Source: Streptococcus suis (lineage in GTDB: Bacteria > Bacillota > Bacilli > Lactobacillales > Streptococcaceae). Taken from it: a DNA stretch of 64,000 nt. This document shows positions 9,123-18,354 of this stretch, piece after piece; position 1 is the first letter of the stretch; each line of letters begins with the position of its first letter. The stretch lies in assembly GCF_016775005.1 (NCBI RefSeq), contig NZ_JAEUXI010000001.1, forward strand, positions 62,001 to 126,000, written 5' to 3'. The notes under the pieces were generated by a model, which saw only the letters and a program-made list of their open reading frames with translations, was not told the origin of the DNA and searched no databases. Position numbers and translations under genes: made by a program.

Positions 9123-9851
9123 CTAATTTCTCTTAGCATCTCTGATAAAATACGTGCTGGAAACTTCCTTATCTTTGAGGGAGTACAGTTCCGTCATCAA
9201 GGTCAAGCCCTCAGCCTCAAGGTAATCGTGATTGCTGATTGTATGGTCCATTAGGCGACGTACAACCAGGAATAGACTGGATAAGGTCATCCCCACTACA
9301 GCTCCTAAAATGACAAAGCGCACCATAGAGGGAGCAACTTTTTTATCTTGGAAAGAAGCCGGAGATAGAATAACAATCTTATTGATGTTTTCACCGTAAA
9401 TTTCTGTCAAGATATCTGTAAATTGATTGGTAATATTGGCCAAGGTTTCTTGAGCAGATTTAGCAGAATCCAAACGGATCGCAATCGAAAATGCTTGGGA
9501 ATTTTCGGATTGTTTGAAGGTCAAATGCTTTTGCAATTCAGAAACAGAATAGCGTCCTTCTGATTTGTCTGCCACAGGCCCTAGCACAGGAATCCCATAT
9601 AATATATCTCGATAAGTGGGAATCATATCAATATTGGCCTTGATGGTCCCAATTTGGTTACTGGAATCTGCCTGAGCTTGAGTAACTAAAATCTGCGCTT
9701 CTGACTGGTACTCTGCCGGGACAAACATTCGAGCATATAAAACAGACAGCCCGCTACAAAAAATGATGGAAAAAAGTAGGAAGACAATATTCTTACGAAT
9801 GATTTTTAACAAATCAAAAATATCGATGAGTTCTGCATTCTGCTGGTTCAT
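9123..9851 (-). CDS. wzd: Chain-length determinant Wzd/CpsC
   Basis: This 242-residue protein has the Wzz fold: a short cytoplasmic start, a membrane helix at about 20-42, and an extracellular domain. A second helix follows near residues 175-198, and the cytoplasmic tail includes VVRRLMDHTI. It partners the downstream kinase. The longest frame begins at a TTG (9857), but an ATG at 9849-9851 follows GGAG by six bases and is the better start. The gene heads the operon, with an AT-rich promoter region upstream. Wzg, normally first in streptococcal capsule operons, is absent, so this is unlikely to be the canonical cps locus. Confidence 0.86.
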   Translation of the reverse strand: MNQQNAELIDIFDLLKIIRKNIVFLLFSIIFCSGLSVLYARMFVPAEYQSEAQILVTQAQADSSNQIGTIKANIDMIPTYRDILYGIPVLGPVADKSEGRYSVSELQKHLTFKQSENSQAFSIAIRLDSAKSAQETLANITNQFTDILTEIYGENINKIVILSPASFQDKKVAPSMVRFVILGAVVGMTLSSLFLVVRRLMDHTISNHDYLEAEGLTLMTELYSLKDKEVSSTYFIRDAKRN

Positions 9852-9871
9852 AAACAACTCCGTTTTATATT

Positions 9872-9899
9872 AATATACTACTTCTCTATTCTACCACAA
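9872..9899 (-). promoter_or_regulatory. Candidate promoter of the polysaccharide operon
   Basis: On the minus strand, TTGTGG (9894-9899) and TATATT (9872-9877) are separated by 16 bases and lie 21 bases upstream of the wzd ATG. The -10 is good and the -35 weak, so this is only the best candidate. Confidence 0.4.
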
Positions 9900-9950
9900 A
9901 GTTGTCAATTTTGAACATAAATTATATATATTAATTTTATTAAAAAAATT

Positions 9951-9978
9951 AAAACACCCAGCAAATGCTGAGTGTTTT
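9951..9978 (-). terminator. Terminator downstream of ilvE
   Basis: Arms 9951-9963 and 9966-9978 form a 13-bp stem with one wobble, followed on the minus strand by TTTTAATTTTTTT. It separates ilvE from the polysaccharide operon. Confidence 0.85.
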
Positions 9979-9983
9979 AGGGA

Positions 9984-11003
9984 CTAAATCTCGACAATCC
10001 AGCCTTCTGGCGCTTCAATATCACCAAACTGGATACCTGTTAATTCGTCATATAATTTACGCGTGACAGGTCCTACTTCCGTTTCACTATGGAAAACATG
10101 GAGTTTGTCTGCAATCTGGATACCACCAATTGGTGAGATGACTGCAGCTGTTCCGCAAGCTCCTGCTTCGACAAACTGGTCTAATTCTTCGACAAGGACT
10201 TCTCGTTCCACTGCCTTCATCCCCAGACGATGCTCTGCCAAATACAAGAGAGAATACTTGGTAATGGACGGCAAGATTGATGGTGAAATCGGTGTGACAA
10301 ACTCGTTATCAGCTGTAATACCAAAGAAATTTGCAGCCCCTACTTCTTCAATCTTGGTGTGGGTAGCTGGGTCTAGGTAGATGACATCTGAGAAGCCCTG
10401 CTTTTTGGCAAATTGGCCCGGTAAGAGCGATGCTGCATAGTTGCCACCAACCTTAGCCGCCCCTGTTCCATTTGGTGCTGCACGGTCGTACTTGTCCTGA
10501 ATGAGGAAGTTGGTCGGAGCCAGGCCACCCTTGAAGTAGTTTCCGACCGGCATGGCAAAAACGGTGAAAATGTACTCATCTGCTGGTTTTACGCCGATAA
10601 TGTCGCCGACGCCAATCAGGAGCGGGCGGAGATAAAGGGTCCCACCAGTTCCATAGGGAGGAACGTAGTCCGCATTGGCTTTGACCACCTCTTTACAAGC
10701 CTTGATGAAAAGGTCAGTCGGTACAGGCTCCATGAGCAAGCGGTCAGCTGTTCGTTGCAGGCGCTCGGCGTTTTGATCTGGACGAAAGAGCTGGAGTTTT
10801 CCCTCCTTGGTGCGATAGGCCTTGAGGCCTTCAAAGGCCTGCTGACCATAGTGAAGGGCTGGTGAGCTTTCTGAAATGTGCAGCTCCGCATCTTCGGTCA
10901 ATTGCCCTTCAGACCATTGGCCGTTTTTGAAATGAGCGATGAAGCGGTACGGTAGTTTCATATAAGAAAAACCAAGGTTTTCCCAGTCAATCGTTACTGT
11001 CAT
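9984..11003 (-). CDS. ilvE: Branched-chain amino acid aminotransferase
   Basis: This 339-residue class IV PLP aminotransferase matches the usual streptococcal length. Motifs include HYGQQAFEGLKAYR near the start, RPLLIGVG, the PLP lysine region AAKVGGNYAAS and EVGAANFFG. The C-terminal EAGACGTAAVISPIGG binds the cofactor phosphate. It interconverts Leu, Ile and Val with their 2-keto acids in the cytoplasm. The ATG follows GGAG by seven bases. A consensus-like promoter and a CodY-type box lie directly upstream, so repression by CodY when branched-chain amino acids and GTP are plentiful is likely. It is transcribed alone, bounded by terminators. Confidence 0.95.
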   Translation of the reverse strand: MTVTIDWENLGFSYMKLPYRFIAHFKNGQWSEGQLTEDAELHISESSPALHYGQQAFEGLKAYRTKEGKLQLFRPDQNAERLQRTADRLLMEPVPTDLFIKACKEVVKANADYVPPYGTGGTLYLRPLLIGVGDIIGVKPADEYIFTVFAMPVGNYFKGGLAPTNFLIQDKYDRAAPNGTGAAKVGGNYAASLLPGQFAKKQGFSDVIYLDPATHTKIEEVGAANFFGITADNEFVTPISPSILPSITKYSLLYLAEHRLGMKAVEREVLVEELDQFVEAGACGTAAVISPIGGIQIADKLHVFHSETEVGPVTRKLYDELTGIQFGDIEAPEGWIVEI

Positions 11004-11030
11004 AGGTATTCTCCAAATTCATTTTTTATT

Positions 11031-11059
11031 ATTTTACTACTTTTGAAAGTGATTTTCAA
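11031..11059 (-). promoter_or_regulatory. ilvE promoter
   Basis: On the minus strand, TTGAAA (11054-11059) and TAAAAT (11031-11036) are separated by exactly 17 bases, with the -10 about 27 bases before the ilvE ATG. Confidence 0.65.
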
Positions 11060-11062
11060 TTA

Positions 11063-11077
11063 AAAATTCAGAAAATT
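11063..11077. promoter_or_regulatory. CodY box upstream of ilvE
   Basis: AAAATTCAGAAAATT matches the CodY consensus AATTTTCWGAAAATT at 13 of 15 positions. It lies a few bases upstream of the ilvE -35. ilvE is a known CodY target in streptococci; the site itself is read from the sequence. Confidence 0.6.
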
Positions 11078-11090
11078 TTGTGAATATAAG

Positions 11091-11111
11091 AAAAACCCAC
11101 CGGAGCGAGTT
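11091..11111 (-). terminator. Candidate parC terminator
   Basis: On the minus strand, AACTCGC-tccg-GTGGGTT forms seven pairs (two wobbles) and is followed by TTTC. It lies just past the parC stop codon at 11119. Confidence 0.55.
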
Positions 11112-11118
11112 CTCTTTA

Positions 11119-13572
11119 CTATTGAATCCAAGCCCTAAACACTTCCTCATCAGAAATGGTTTCCGAGATAAAGCTGCCGTTGCTGGTGCGTTCAGACAGG
11201 CTAAGCTGAGTCACATCAACCTCATAGAGTTTGCCCGTTTTAGACTGCACGTGAAGCACTTGACTGGTTGTTTCATCTTCATTTGCTGTACTAAAGAGGT
11301 CAAAATCCCCCTGGTCCGTCAAGACTGGACCAGCCGCAAAGACACGGTGAGGCTTGGACTTGAGTTCACGAAGCACCTGCAAACCACGCTTGGCACGGCT
11401 GGTCACAGGGATTTCCTCCGCCGCCATCCGCTTCAAACTACCACGCTGGGTCAGGAGATAGACGGAGCTGGTATTGCTGATAAAGGCCGCAGCTACCACA
11501 TCCCCATCCTTGAGGTTGACCGTCTTAACACCGGCCGCCTTGGCACCGATGATTGGCACTTCTTCGATGTTAAATCGCAGAGCGTAGCCCTTTTCTGTGA
11601 TGAGCATGATGTCATCCAAGACTACAGGCGATACAGTAACGACCACATCATCCGCATCTTTGAGTTTGGCATACTTGGTTGACTTAGACTTGTAAGTCCG
11701 CCATGGAGTAAACTCCTTCCGCTCCACACGCTTGATTTGACCGTATTTGGTCACCGCGAAATACGTTCCCTCGTCAAAATTCTCTACCAATTCAGCGAAG
11801 ATAATCTCTTCATTGGTATCAAAGTTCATTAGGGTCTGGCTCAGGTGTTCACCAATGTCCTTCCAACGAATATCTGTCAGTTCATGGACAGGTCGGTAGA
11901 TAACATTTCCAAGATTGGTAAAGAGCAAGAGGTGCTGGGTTGTCTTAGCATTCTGTAAGAAAATCAGCTGGTCATCCTCTCGTTTGCCCATTTCTTCAAG
12001 GGTTGAGGCGTTGAAGGAACGCGGACTTGTTCGTTTGATGTAGCCTGCCTTGGTCACGCTGACAAAGGTTTCTTCTTCGACAATCAAGCTGGCAGTGTCA
12101 ATCTCAATCGTTTCTGCCTGATCTTGCAATTCACTCAAACGAGGATTGCCAAACTGCTTCTTAACCTCACGCAGTTCTTTCTTCATCAGATTGAACATGG
12201 TCCGCTCATCGCCGATAATGGCTGCCAAGGTCTGAATCTGCTCGCGTAGGGCTGCCTCTTCATTTTCCAAGGTCACAATGTCGGTATTGGTCAAGCGGTA
12301 GAGTTGCAAGGTCACGATTGCTTCTGCCTGTTCCTCGCTGAAATCATAGCTGACTTTCAAGTTTTCCTTAGCATCCGCCTTGTTTTCAGAAGCACGGATA
12401 AGGGCAATGACCTCGTCCAAAATAGAAATAACACGGATTAAGCCTTCTACGATATGGAGGCGTTTCTCTGCCTTTTCCTTGTCAAACTTAGAACGGGCAA
12501 TGATAATCTCACGGCGGTGGGCGATGTAGCTAGACAGAATCTTCTGCAAGCCAACCTGACGCGGTGTGAAGTTATCAATCGCCACCATGTTGAAGTTGTA
12601 ATTGATTTGTAAGTCGGTGTATTTGTAGAGGTAGTTGAGAATGGTTTGCTCATCGCTGTCTTTTTTCAGCTCAATGGCAATCCGCAGACCTGTACGGTCT
12701 GACTCATCACGCACCTCGGCAATACCAGGCACCTTATTGTTGACACGGACATCATCAATCTTCTTGACCAGTACAGCCTTGTTGACTTCATACGGAATCT
12801 CAGTAATGACAATCTGTTTCTTACCAGCCTTGAGTTGCTCGATGTCACAACGGCTACGAACTACGACACGGCCCTTACCAGTTTCATAGGCTTTCTTGAT
12901 TTCGTCAGCCCCCTGGATAATGGCTCCTGTTGGGAAGTCTGGTCCAGGTAAGAACTCCATCAACTTTTCTAACTTAGCAGTCGGATGATCAATCATGTAA
13001 ACAACGGCATCGATGACCTCCGCCAGATTATGCGGCGGGATGTCAGTCGCGTACCCTGCTGAAATTCCTGTCGCTCCATTGACCAAGAGATTAGGGAAGG
13101 CAGCTGGTAGCACCGTGGGTTCTTTTTCCGTATCGTCAAAGTTCCAGGCAAATGGCACCGTCTTTTTCTCGATGTCAGCCAGCAAATAACCTGCCATTTC
13201 CGACAGACGAGCCTCGGTGTAACGCATCGCCGCAGGCGGATCACCGTCCATGGAACCGTTGTTTCCGTGCATCTCCACCAAAATCTCGCGGTTTTTCCAG
13301 TCCTGACTCATGCGGACCATGGCATCATAAATAGAGGAATCACCGTGCGGGTGGAAATTCCCCATGATATTCCCGACTGACTTGGCAGACTTACGGTAGC
13401 CCTTGTCAAAAGTGTTGCCATCCTTATTCATGGAATAAAGAATCCGACGTTGCACGGGCTTGAGACCGTCACGAATGTCTGGCAAAGCCCGCTCCTGAAT
13501 AATGTATTTGGAGTAGCGACCAAAACGCTCTCCCATGATGTCCTCAAGGGACATGTTTTGAATGTTAGACAT
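11119..13572 (-). CDS. parC: DNA topoisomerase IV subunit A
   Basis: This 817-residue subunit carries the DNA breakage-reunion domain and a C-terminal beta-pinwheel domain. The quinolone-determining region [13 protein letters not shown] has Ser79 and Asp83, the wild-type residues in streptococci, so no classical ParC resistance change is present. The active-site tyrosine lies in [10 protein letters not shown]. With ParE it decatenates daughter chromosomes. The ATG at 13572 is bounded by an in-frame stop just upstream, yet no clear Shine-Dalgarno precedes it or the next ATG (13554). The 270 bases upstream contain two hairpins (around 13597-13610 and 13693-13717) but no gene. parE lies 1.9 kb upstream on the same strand. 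Confidence 0.97.
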   Translation of the reverse strand: MSNIQNMSLEDIMGERFGRYSKYIIQERALPDIRDGLKPVQRRILYSMNKDGNTFDKGYRKSAKSVGNIMGNFHPHGDSSIYDAMVRMSQDWKNREILVEMHGNNGSMDGDPPAAMRYTEARLSEMAGYLLADIEKKTVPFAWNFDDTEKEPTVLPAAFPNLLVNGATGISAGYATDIPPHNLAEVIDAVVYMIDHPTAKLEKLMEFLPGPDFPTGAIIQGADEIKKAYETGKGRVVVRSRCDIEQLKAGKKQIVITEIPYEVNKAVLVKKIDDVRVNNKVPGIAEVRDESDRTGLRIAIELKKDSDEQTILNYLYKYTDLQINYNFNMVAIDNFTPRQVGLQKILSSYIAHRREIIIARSKFDKEKAEKRLHIVEGLIRVISILDEVIALIRASENKADAKENLKVSYDFSEEQAEAIVTLQLYRLTNTDIVTLENEEAALREQIQTLAAIIGDERTMFNLMKKELREVKKQFGNPRLSELQDQAETIEIDTASLIVEEETFVSVTKAGYIKRTSPRSFNASTLEEMGKREDDQLIFLQNAKTTQHLLLFTNLGNVIYRPVHELTDIRWKDIGEHLSQTLMNFDTNEEIIFAELVENFDEGTYFAVTKYGQIKRVERKEFTPWRTYKSKSTKYAKLKDADDVVVTVSPVVLDDIMLITEKGYALRFNIEEVPIIGAKAAGVKTVNLKDGDVVAAAFISNTSSVYLLTQRGSLKRMAAEEIPVTSRAKRGLQVLRELKSKPHRVFAAGPVLTDQGDFDLFSTANEDETTSQVLHVQSKTGKLYEVDVTQLSLSERTSNGSFISETISDEEVFRAWIQ

Positions 13573-13846
13573 AAATTAAGATACAAAGGGACGATTCGGC
13601 TTGCCGAAAAATTCCGTAGGAAAATAGGAAATCGACCGACGATGAGAGACATCTAGGGAGATTTATCTTTTTCACTAGGAATTTAGTCCCGTGTTCAGTT
13701 AGATAAGCTAGCTGAACCTTCCTTTCTTTGTTTCTTGTCGAAAAATTTTCTTTTTTACTTTTTTTGATAATCGCCTTAAGTAGTGAGAACGGAAGAGACC
13801 TTACAATTTCTATTGCTATATCCTTAGCTAAACATTAGTTCTTTAC

Positions 13847-14299
13847 CTAAGTTCTCTGATAAAAGAAAGCAATCATATCCCCTACTCTATCATAAAGATT
13901 ATCATCAACATATGCTAATTTCTCAATTTCTAGTTCCTCATCATCAATCAAATTTTCTTGATAAGCTTGAGCATACTCACCACACGATTTTAGATAATCC
14001 ATTATTAAAACTAACTCTTGCTTCTGTTGAGAAGAAAGGACTTTTCCTTTATAGAGAGTCTCCTTTATGAATCGACAGTAGTCTGAGTGCTCTTCACACC
14101 AATTGACATTGCCATTTGCTTGAGCTTCCCAGCGAAGTTTTTCTAATTGTCGAAGTAATTCACCTTGTAAAGTAGAAGAAATCCCGTATTTAGGCACATC
14201 TGCTCGCCAAATTGAACGTAGAACCTCTGTATGCTGAGAAGCATACGGAACTTTCTTAAGTTGCTCGATAGTTGGCTTTTTTCTTAAAAACTTTATCAT
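13847..14299 (-). CDS. Hypothetical protein (150 aa)
   Basis: I do not recognise this protein. It is soluble, acidic and mostly helical, with a basic start (MIKFLRKKPTIEQLKK). A central segment reads ISSTLQGELLRQLEKLRWEA, and an acidic stretch DDEELEIEKLAYVDDN precedes the C-terminal VGDMIAFFYQRT. The longer frame from 14320 starts with GTG inside the upstream gene. The ATG at 14299 follows GGAAGAG and begins two bases after the upstream stop, so it is preferred. It is the third gene of the cassette between parE and parC (fic, DUF1232 protein, this gene). The composition is similar to small immunity-type or regulatory proteins, but I assign no function. Confidence 0.6.
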   Translation of the reverse strand: MIKFLRKKPTIEQLKKVPYASQHTEVLRSIWRADVPKYGISSTLQGELLRQLEKLRWEAQANGNVNWCEEHSDYCRFIKETLYKGKVLSSQQKQELVLIMDYLKSCGEYAQAYQENLIDDEELEIEKLAYVDDNLYDRVGDMIAFFYQRT

Positions 14300-14301
14300 A
14301 G

Positions 14302-14805
14302 CTACTCTTCCACTTTCCACTGACTTGCTTGCCAGCTTCTAAAGTCATCGACATCTGTTTTGATTAATTTCAAACAGGCATTAAGGACAAAGGCATCATC
14401 TAATAAACCAGGACCAAAGAGGAAATCAGGCAGCGCATCCAAAGGGCTAAAGAAATAAATCAAGGCACCAATGGTTGCCAGAATGGCCCCTTTAGGAAGA
14501 GCTGTATAGTCTCGCCTGACATAACTTCGAATCATGGAAATCATACCTGGAATAGCTGAAAACTTATCTCCACCAAACGGCAAACGTGCCAATTTCTTCT
14601 CGATATCTTGCAGAAAATGTTCCAATTTCCCTTGGTCTGACAGTAAGACCTCTGCCCGTTCTCTTGTCTTGGACGATTTCCAAGATTCAAGCGCCTGGTC
14701 AAACTTTTCTTCCAATTCCAGTTTGTTTTTAAATGGCTTACGCTTTCGAGCCCATTCAGTAAACTGTTTTTGAAAACGGTCAGTTAATTTTACTCTTAGT
14801 GGCAT
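14302..14805 (-). CDS. YkvA/DUF1232 family membrane-associated protein
   Basis: This 167-residue protein has a charged helical N-terminal half, including FQKQFTEWARKRKPFKNK. The DUF1232 motif follows: ILATIGALIYFFSPLDALPD, then GPGLLDDAFVLNACLKLI. The single hydrophobic helix in that motif suggests membrane association. The family's function is not established. The ATG at 14805 follows AGGTG by four bases and is better than the upstream in-frame GTG. It lies 32 bases downstream of fic and two bases upstream of the 150-aa gene, so the three are probably one transcript continuing from parE. Confidence 0.75.
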   Translation of the reverse strand: MPLRVKLTDRFQKQFTEWARKRKPFKNKLELEEKFDQALESWKSSKTRERAEVLLSDQGKLEHFLQDIEKKLARLPFGGDKFSAIPGMISMIRSYVRRDYTALPKGAILATIGALIYFFSPLDALPDFLFGPGLLDDAFVLNACLKLIKTDVDDFRSWQASQWKVEE

Positions 14806-14837
14806 AAAACACCTCACATAATTTGTCCGTGCTAGAT

Positions 14838-15440
14838 TTACAAATCCTCAGTACGATAAAGGTTATAGCCCTCATAGTAATAAGAATGGTCGATGCCTTT
14901 GAAATAAGTAGCCTGACCAAGATCTTCCGTTAAGGCTTGCAATAACAGATATTTAAGCTCTCCTGTTGATACATGACTTCTAATCATCGCATTGAAATAT
15001 TCATCTTTATCAATACTATTCCAATCAACCACCTTGCCCAAACTATCCCGTAGCATACAATCCAGCCAGATACGCATACTGCGTCCATTTCCTTCACGGA
15101 AGGGATGTGCAATGTTCATATCCGCATATTTTTCAACGATTTCGTCAAAGGTTTCATGAGGTAGCTTGTCAATATAGGCCAAAGACTGTTCAAGAAAGAT
15201 TCGTGGAGCAAATTGAAAATTCCCTTTGGCAATGTTGACATCACGAATTTTCCCTGCAAAGTCGTAAATATCCTCAAATAAAGCCTGATGAATGTGTGCC
15301 AAACCTGCAAAAGTCCCAACTTCTATCTGGAATAACTGACCAGTTTCAAACAGTTGAGCTGCTTTTTTCTTGCTGATTTGTTCTTCAAGACGGGCTAATT
15401 CAGCCGCATTTTCAATCCCAAATTTATTTTCTAAAACCAT
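14838..15440 (-). CDS. fic: Class III Fic protein adenylyltransferase
   Basis: This 200-residue protein carries the complete Fic motif HPFREGNGR (residues 112-120), with the catalytic His112 and the phosphate-binding loop. The C-terminus has SYYYEGYN (186-193), which fits the inhibitory helix signature (S/T)xxxE(G/N) of class III enzymes such as NmFic (191 aa). So the enzyme should be self-inhibited, through Glu190 contacting the anchor Arg120, and need no separate antitoxin. Related FicT/NmFic enzymes adenylylate the ATPase subunits GyrB and ParE; the target here is inferred. The ATG at 15440 follows GAGGTG and is preferred over an in-frame TTG at 15452. The gene starts 23 bases after parE, hence probable cotranscription. 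Confidence 0.9.
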   Translation of the reverse strand: MVLENKFGIENAAELARLEEQISKKKAAQLFETGQLFQIEVGTFAGLAHIHQALFEDIYDFAGKIRDVNIAKGNFQFAPRIFLEQSLAYIDKLPHETFDEIVEKYADMNIAHPFREGNGRSMRIWLDCMLRDSLGKVVDWNSIDKDEYFNAMIRSHVSTGELKYLLLQALTEDLGQATYFKGIDHSYYYEGYNLYRTEDL

Positions 15441-15463
15441 GTGGCACCTCAACTTCCCTGAGA

Positions 15464-17413
15464 TTATTTAGTAAAAGCTGTCGCTTCCTCCAATGTAAAC
15501 TTAACATTGTCCTCAATCCACTTGCGGCGTGGCTCGACCTTGTCGCCCATGAGGACGGATACACGGCGTTCAGCACGGGCTAGGTCTTCAATGGTGACAC
15601 GGATAAGGGTACGGGTTTCGGGGTTCATGGTTGTTTCCCAGAGCTGATCGGCATTCATCTCACCAAGACCCTTGTAGCGTTGGAGGATAAAGCCCTTGCC
15701 AAAATCCTTGCGGAGATCTTCTAATTCCCCGTCAGACCAAGCATAAGCAATCTTTTCTGTCTTGCCCTTGCCTTTTGACATCTTATAAAGTGGCGGAAGG
15801 GCAATGTAAACTCGACCTGCTTCTACTAACGGTCGCATATAGCGATAGAAGAAAGTCAGCAAGAGAGTCTGAATGTGGGCACCGTCCGTATCCGCATCGG
15901 TCATGATAATAATCTTGTCATAGTTGACATCTTCCAGCGTAAAGTCTGATCCAACACCTGCACCGATGGTGTAAATCATGGTGTTGATTTCTTCGTTTTT
16001 GAGGATGTCCGCCATTTTTGCCTTGGCAGTGTTGATCACCTTACCTCGCAAGGGTAGAATGGCTTGAAACTTGCGGTCACGACCCTGTTTGGCAGAGCCT
16101 CCAGCTGAATCTCCCTCGACCAGATAGAGTTCGTTTTTGGCTGGATTTTTAGACTGGGCTGGGGTTAGCTTCCCTGATAGGAGGCCCTTGTCCTTCTTGT
16201 TTTTCTTACCATTTCGGGATTCGTCACGGGCCTTACGAGCGGCCTCGCGGGCGTCACGGGCCTTAATGGCTTTACGAACTAGATTTGAAGCTAATTCACC
16301 ATTTTCCAAAAGGAAGAAGGTCAGCTTGTCCGATACAATGCCGTCCACCACAGGACGAGCAAGTGGACTTCCCAACTTGTCCTTGGTCTGCCCTTCGAAC
16401 TGCAAGTGCTCTTCTGGTACAAGGATAGAAAGGACCGCAGACAAACCTTCACGGTAGTCAGAGCCTTCCAAATTCTTGTCCTTTTCCTTGAGCAAGTTGG
16501 TCTTACGAGCATAGTCGTTCATGGCCTTGGTAATGGCTAGTTTGAGACCTGTTTCATGGGTACCGCCATCCTTAGTCCGAACGTTGTTAACGAAGGAGAG
16601 GATGTTGTCTGAATAGCCGTCATTGTACTGCATAGCCACTTGGACCTGGAATCCTGCATCTTCTCCTTCAAAATAGAGGACAGGTGTCAGAGTTTCCTTG
16701 TCTTCGTTGAGGTAGGACACAAAGTCCTGGACGCCATTTTCGTAGTGGTACTCCTCCTGCTCACCTGTCCGCTCGTCTGTCAAGGTCATGGTGACTTGTT
16801 TGAGCAAGAAGGCTGATTCTTTCAGGCGTTCGGCAATGGTGTTGAACTTGAAATCAGTCGTTGAGAAGATAGTATCGTCAGGCATAAAGGTAACTTTTGT
16901 ACCTGTTTTTGATTTTGGAGCGGTACCAATCTTCTCTAGGGTCGTGACTGGCTTTCCGCCCTGCTCAAACCGTTGCTTGTAAACAGCACCGTCACGGGTA
17001 ATCTCAACTTCCAACCAGCTGGACAGGGCATTGACCACCGAAGAACCAACCCCGTGGAGACCACCTGAAGTCTTGTAGCCGCCCTGACCGAACTTACCAC
17101 CTGCGTGGAGAACGGTGAAGATGACTTCAACGGTTGGCTTGCCTGTAGCGTGCATACCGACTGGCATCCCACGTCCACGGTCAGAAACAGAGAGACTGCC
17201 GTCCTTGTTAATGGTCACATCAATCCGGTCACCAAAACCAGACAGGGCTTCATCGACAGCGTTATCGACAATCTCCCAGACCATATGGTGCAAGCCATTT
17301 CCGTCTGTGGATCCGATGTACATACCAGGGCGTTTGCGGACGGCGTCCAGCCCTTCCAGTACCTGAATGGCATCGTCATTATAGTTATTTACGTTAATCT
17401 CTTTCTTAGCCAA
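15464..17413 (-). CDS. parE: DNA topoisomerase IV subunit B
   Basis: This 649-residue GHKL ATPase has the usual length. Motifs are [20 protein letters not shown], the ATP lid [13 protein letters not shown] (Tyr113), and the TOPRIM elements [11 protein letters not shown] and DADTDGAHI. The quinolone-region segment [14 protein letters not shown] is unaltered as far as I can judge. Tyr113 is the equivalent of the GyrB/ParE tyrosine that FicT toxins adenylylate. Translation starts at a TTG (17411-17413) placed five bases after a strong GGAGGT, giving MAKKEINV. The gene heads the parE-fic-DUF1232-hypothetical series and is divergent from plsY. Confidence 0.97.
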   Translation of the reverse strand: MAKKEINVNNYNDDAIQVLEGLDAVRKRPGMYIGSTDGNGLHHMVWEIVDNAVDEALSGFGDRIDVTINKDGSLSVSDRGRGMPVGMHATGKPTVEVIFTVLHAGGKFGQGGYKTSGGLHGVGSSVVNALSSWLEVEITRDGAVYKQRFEQGGKPVTTLEKIGTAPKSKTGTKVTFMPDDTIFSTTDFKFNTIAERLKESAFLLKQVTMTLTDERTGEQEEYHYENGVQDFVSYLNEDKETLTPVLYFEGEDAGFQVQVAMQYNDGYSDNILSFVNNVRTKDGGTHETGLKLAITKAMNDYARKTNLLKEKDKNLEGSDYREGLSAVLSILVPEEHLQFEGQTKDKLGSPLARPVVDGIVSDKLTFFLLENGELASNLVRKAIKARDAREAARKARDESRNGKKNKKDKGLLSGKLTPAQSKNPAKNELYLVEGDSAGGSAKQGRDRKFQAILPLRGKVINTAKAKMADILKNEEINTMIYTIGAGVGSDFTLEDVNYDKIIIMTDADTDGAHIQTLLLTFFYRYMRPLVEAGRVYIALPPLYKMSKGKGKTEKIAYAWSDGELEDLRKDFGKGFILQRYKGLGEMNADQLWETTMNPETRTLIRVTIEDLARAERRVSVLMGDKVEPRRKWIEDNVKFTLEEATAFTK

Positions 17414-17442
17414 AACTGACCTCCATACTTGTCATCCTTACT

Positions 17443-17471
17443 ATATTACAAGTTTTTTTGCTTTTTTGCAA
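17443..17471 (-). promoter_or_regulatory. Candidate parE promoter
   Basis: On the minus strand, TTGCAA (17466-17471) and TAATAT (17443-17448) are separated by 17 bases, about 30 bases upstream of the parE TTG. Each box matches the consensus at four of six positions. Confidence 0.45.
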
Positions 17472-17541
17472 AATTTTTCTGCTGAAGAATCCGATGGGAC
17501 AGGGATTCAAAAACATTTTGGTCTCCGACTGTCTAAAAATA

Positions 17542-17550
17542 TGCTATAAT
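17542..17550 (+). promoter_or_regulatory. Extended -10 of plsY, six bases before the ATG
   Basis: TGcTATAAT ends at 17550 and the plsY ATG is at 17557. Transcription would begin at or within a base of the start codon, so the message is probably leaderless. No -35 of note and no Shine-Dalgarno are present. Confidence 0.7.
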
Positions 17551-17556
17551 GAAACC

Positions 17557-18201
17557 ATGTTATTGAATGTTTTACTATTATTGACAGCTTATTTATTGGG
17601 ATCTATTCCATCTGGTCTCTGGATTGGTCAGGCTTTTTTCAAGATAAATATCCGTGAACATGGTTCAGGAAATACTGGAACAACTAATACCTTTCGCATA
17701 CTGGGGCCAAAGGCTGGGACTCTTGTCTTTTTGATTGATTTTTTCAAAGGAACCTTAGCAACACTCCTTCCCATCCTGCTGCATGCGCAAGGTATTTCCC
17801 CAATTGTCTTTGGCTTAGTAGCCGTATTGGGGCATACATTTCCTATCTTTGCTCAATTTAAAGGCGGAAAGGCTGTGGCAACATCGGCCGGTATGTTAAT
17901 GGGATTTGCTCCTGCCTTCTGTTTTTATTTAATTCTAGTATTTGCCCTTTGCCTCTACTTGACTTCCATGGTGTCCATGTCCAGTGTGGTAGCGGCTGGT
18001 GCAGCAATACTAGGAGCTCTGCTTTTTCCAACTATCCCCTTTCTATTGACCAACTATGACTTGCTTTTCACAGTGATAATCGTATTTCTTGGCATTTTCG
18101 TCATTATCCGCCACAAAGAAAATATCCAGCGAATCGTAAAAAAAGAGGAAAATTTGGTTCCCTTTGGTCTCAACCTTACGAGACAAGTCAAGAAAAAATA
18201 A
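17557..18201 (+). CDS. plsY: Acyl-phosphate:glycerol-3-phosphate acyltransferase
   Basis: This 214-residue membrane enzyme has five or so helices. Conserved PlsY loops are GSIPSG (near residue 16), [15 protein letters not shown] (about 34-48) and [12 protein letters not shown] (about 105-116). It transfers an acyl group from acyl phosphate to glycerol-3-phosphate, the first step of phospholipid synthesis in Firmicutes. The open frame extends upstream to 17458, but the -10 element lies immediately before the ATG at 17557, and the family N-terminus fits this ATG ([20 protein letters not shown]). There is no Shine-Dalgarno. The gene is monocistronic, with a terminator directly downstream. Confidence 0.95.
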   Translation: MLLNVLLLLTAYLLGSIPSGLWIGQAFFKINIREHGSGNTGTTNTFRILGPKAGTLVFLIDFFKGTLATLLPILLHAQGISPIVFGLVAVLGHTFPIFAQFKGGKAVATSAGMLMGFAPAFCFYLILVFALCLYLTSMVSMSSVVAAGAAILGALLFPTIPFLLTNYDLLFTVIIVFLGIFVIIRHKENIQRIVKKEENLVPFGLNLTRQVKKK

Positions 18202-18212
18202 GATTTACGAAG

Positions 18213-18240
18213 AAAAGCACCTGAAAATGGTGCTTTTTTA
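18213..18240 (+). terminator. plsY terminator
   Basis: AAAAGCACC (18213-18221) pairs with GGTGCTTTT (18229-18237) around a seven-base loop and is followed by further Ts. Confidence 0.85.
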
Positions 18241-18279
18241 TAGAGCAAAAAACAGCCGAAGGGTGGTTGATAGATAGAG

Positions 18280-18302
18280 AAAAACAACCTCTTGGGGTTG
18301 TT
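18280..18302 (-). terminator. Second terminator downstream of the nucleotidase gene
   Basis: On the minus strand, AACAACC-loop-GGTTGTT is followed by TTTCTC. It lies about 50 bases past the first hairpin that overlaps the nucleotidase stop. Confidence 0.65.
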
Positions 18303-18331
18303 CGTAACGTTTGCATTAAAAAGCTCATGAT

Positions 18332-18354
18332 AAAAAGGTCCAATGGACCTTTTT
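18332..18354. terminator. Terminator overlapping the nucleotidase stop codon
   Basis: AAAAAGGTCC (18332-18341) pairs perfectly with GGACCTTTTT (18345-18354) around a three-base loop. It is symmetric, so it can act in both directions. Confidence 0.8.

Noticed and set aside
13573..13846. Possible regulatory RNA in the 270-base gap upstream of parC
   Set aside because: Two modest hairpins are visible but there is no promoter, terminator or conserved motif to support an RNA gene.
11119..17413. Quinolone resistance mutations in parC or parE
   Set aside because: ParC has Ser79 and Asp83, and the Par[15 protein letters not shown] region looks unaltered.
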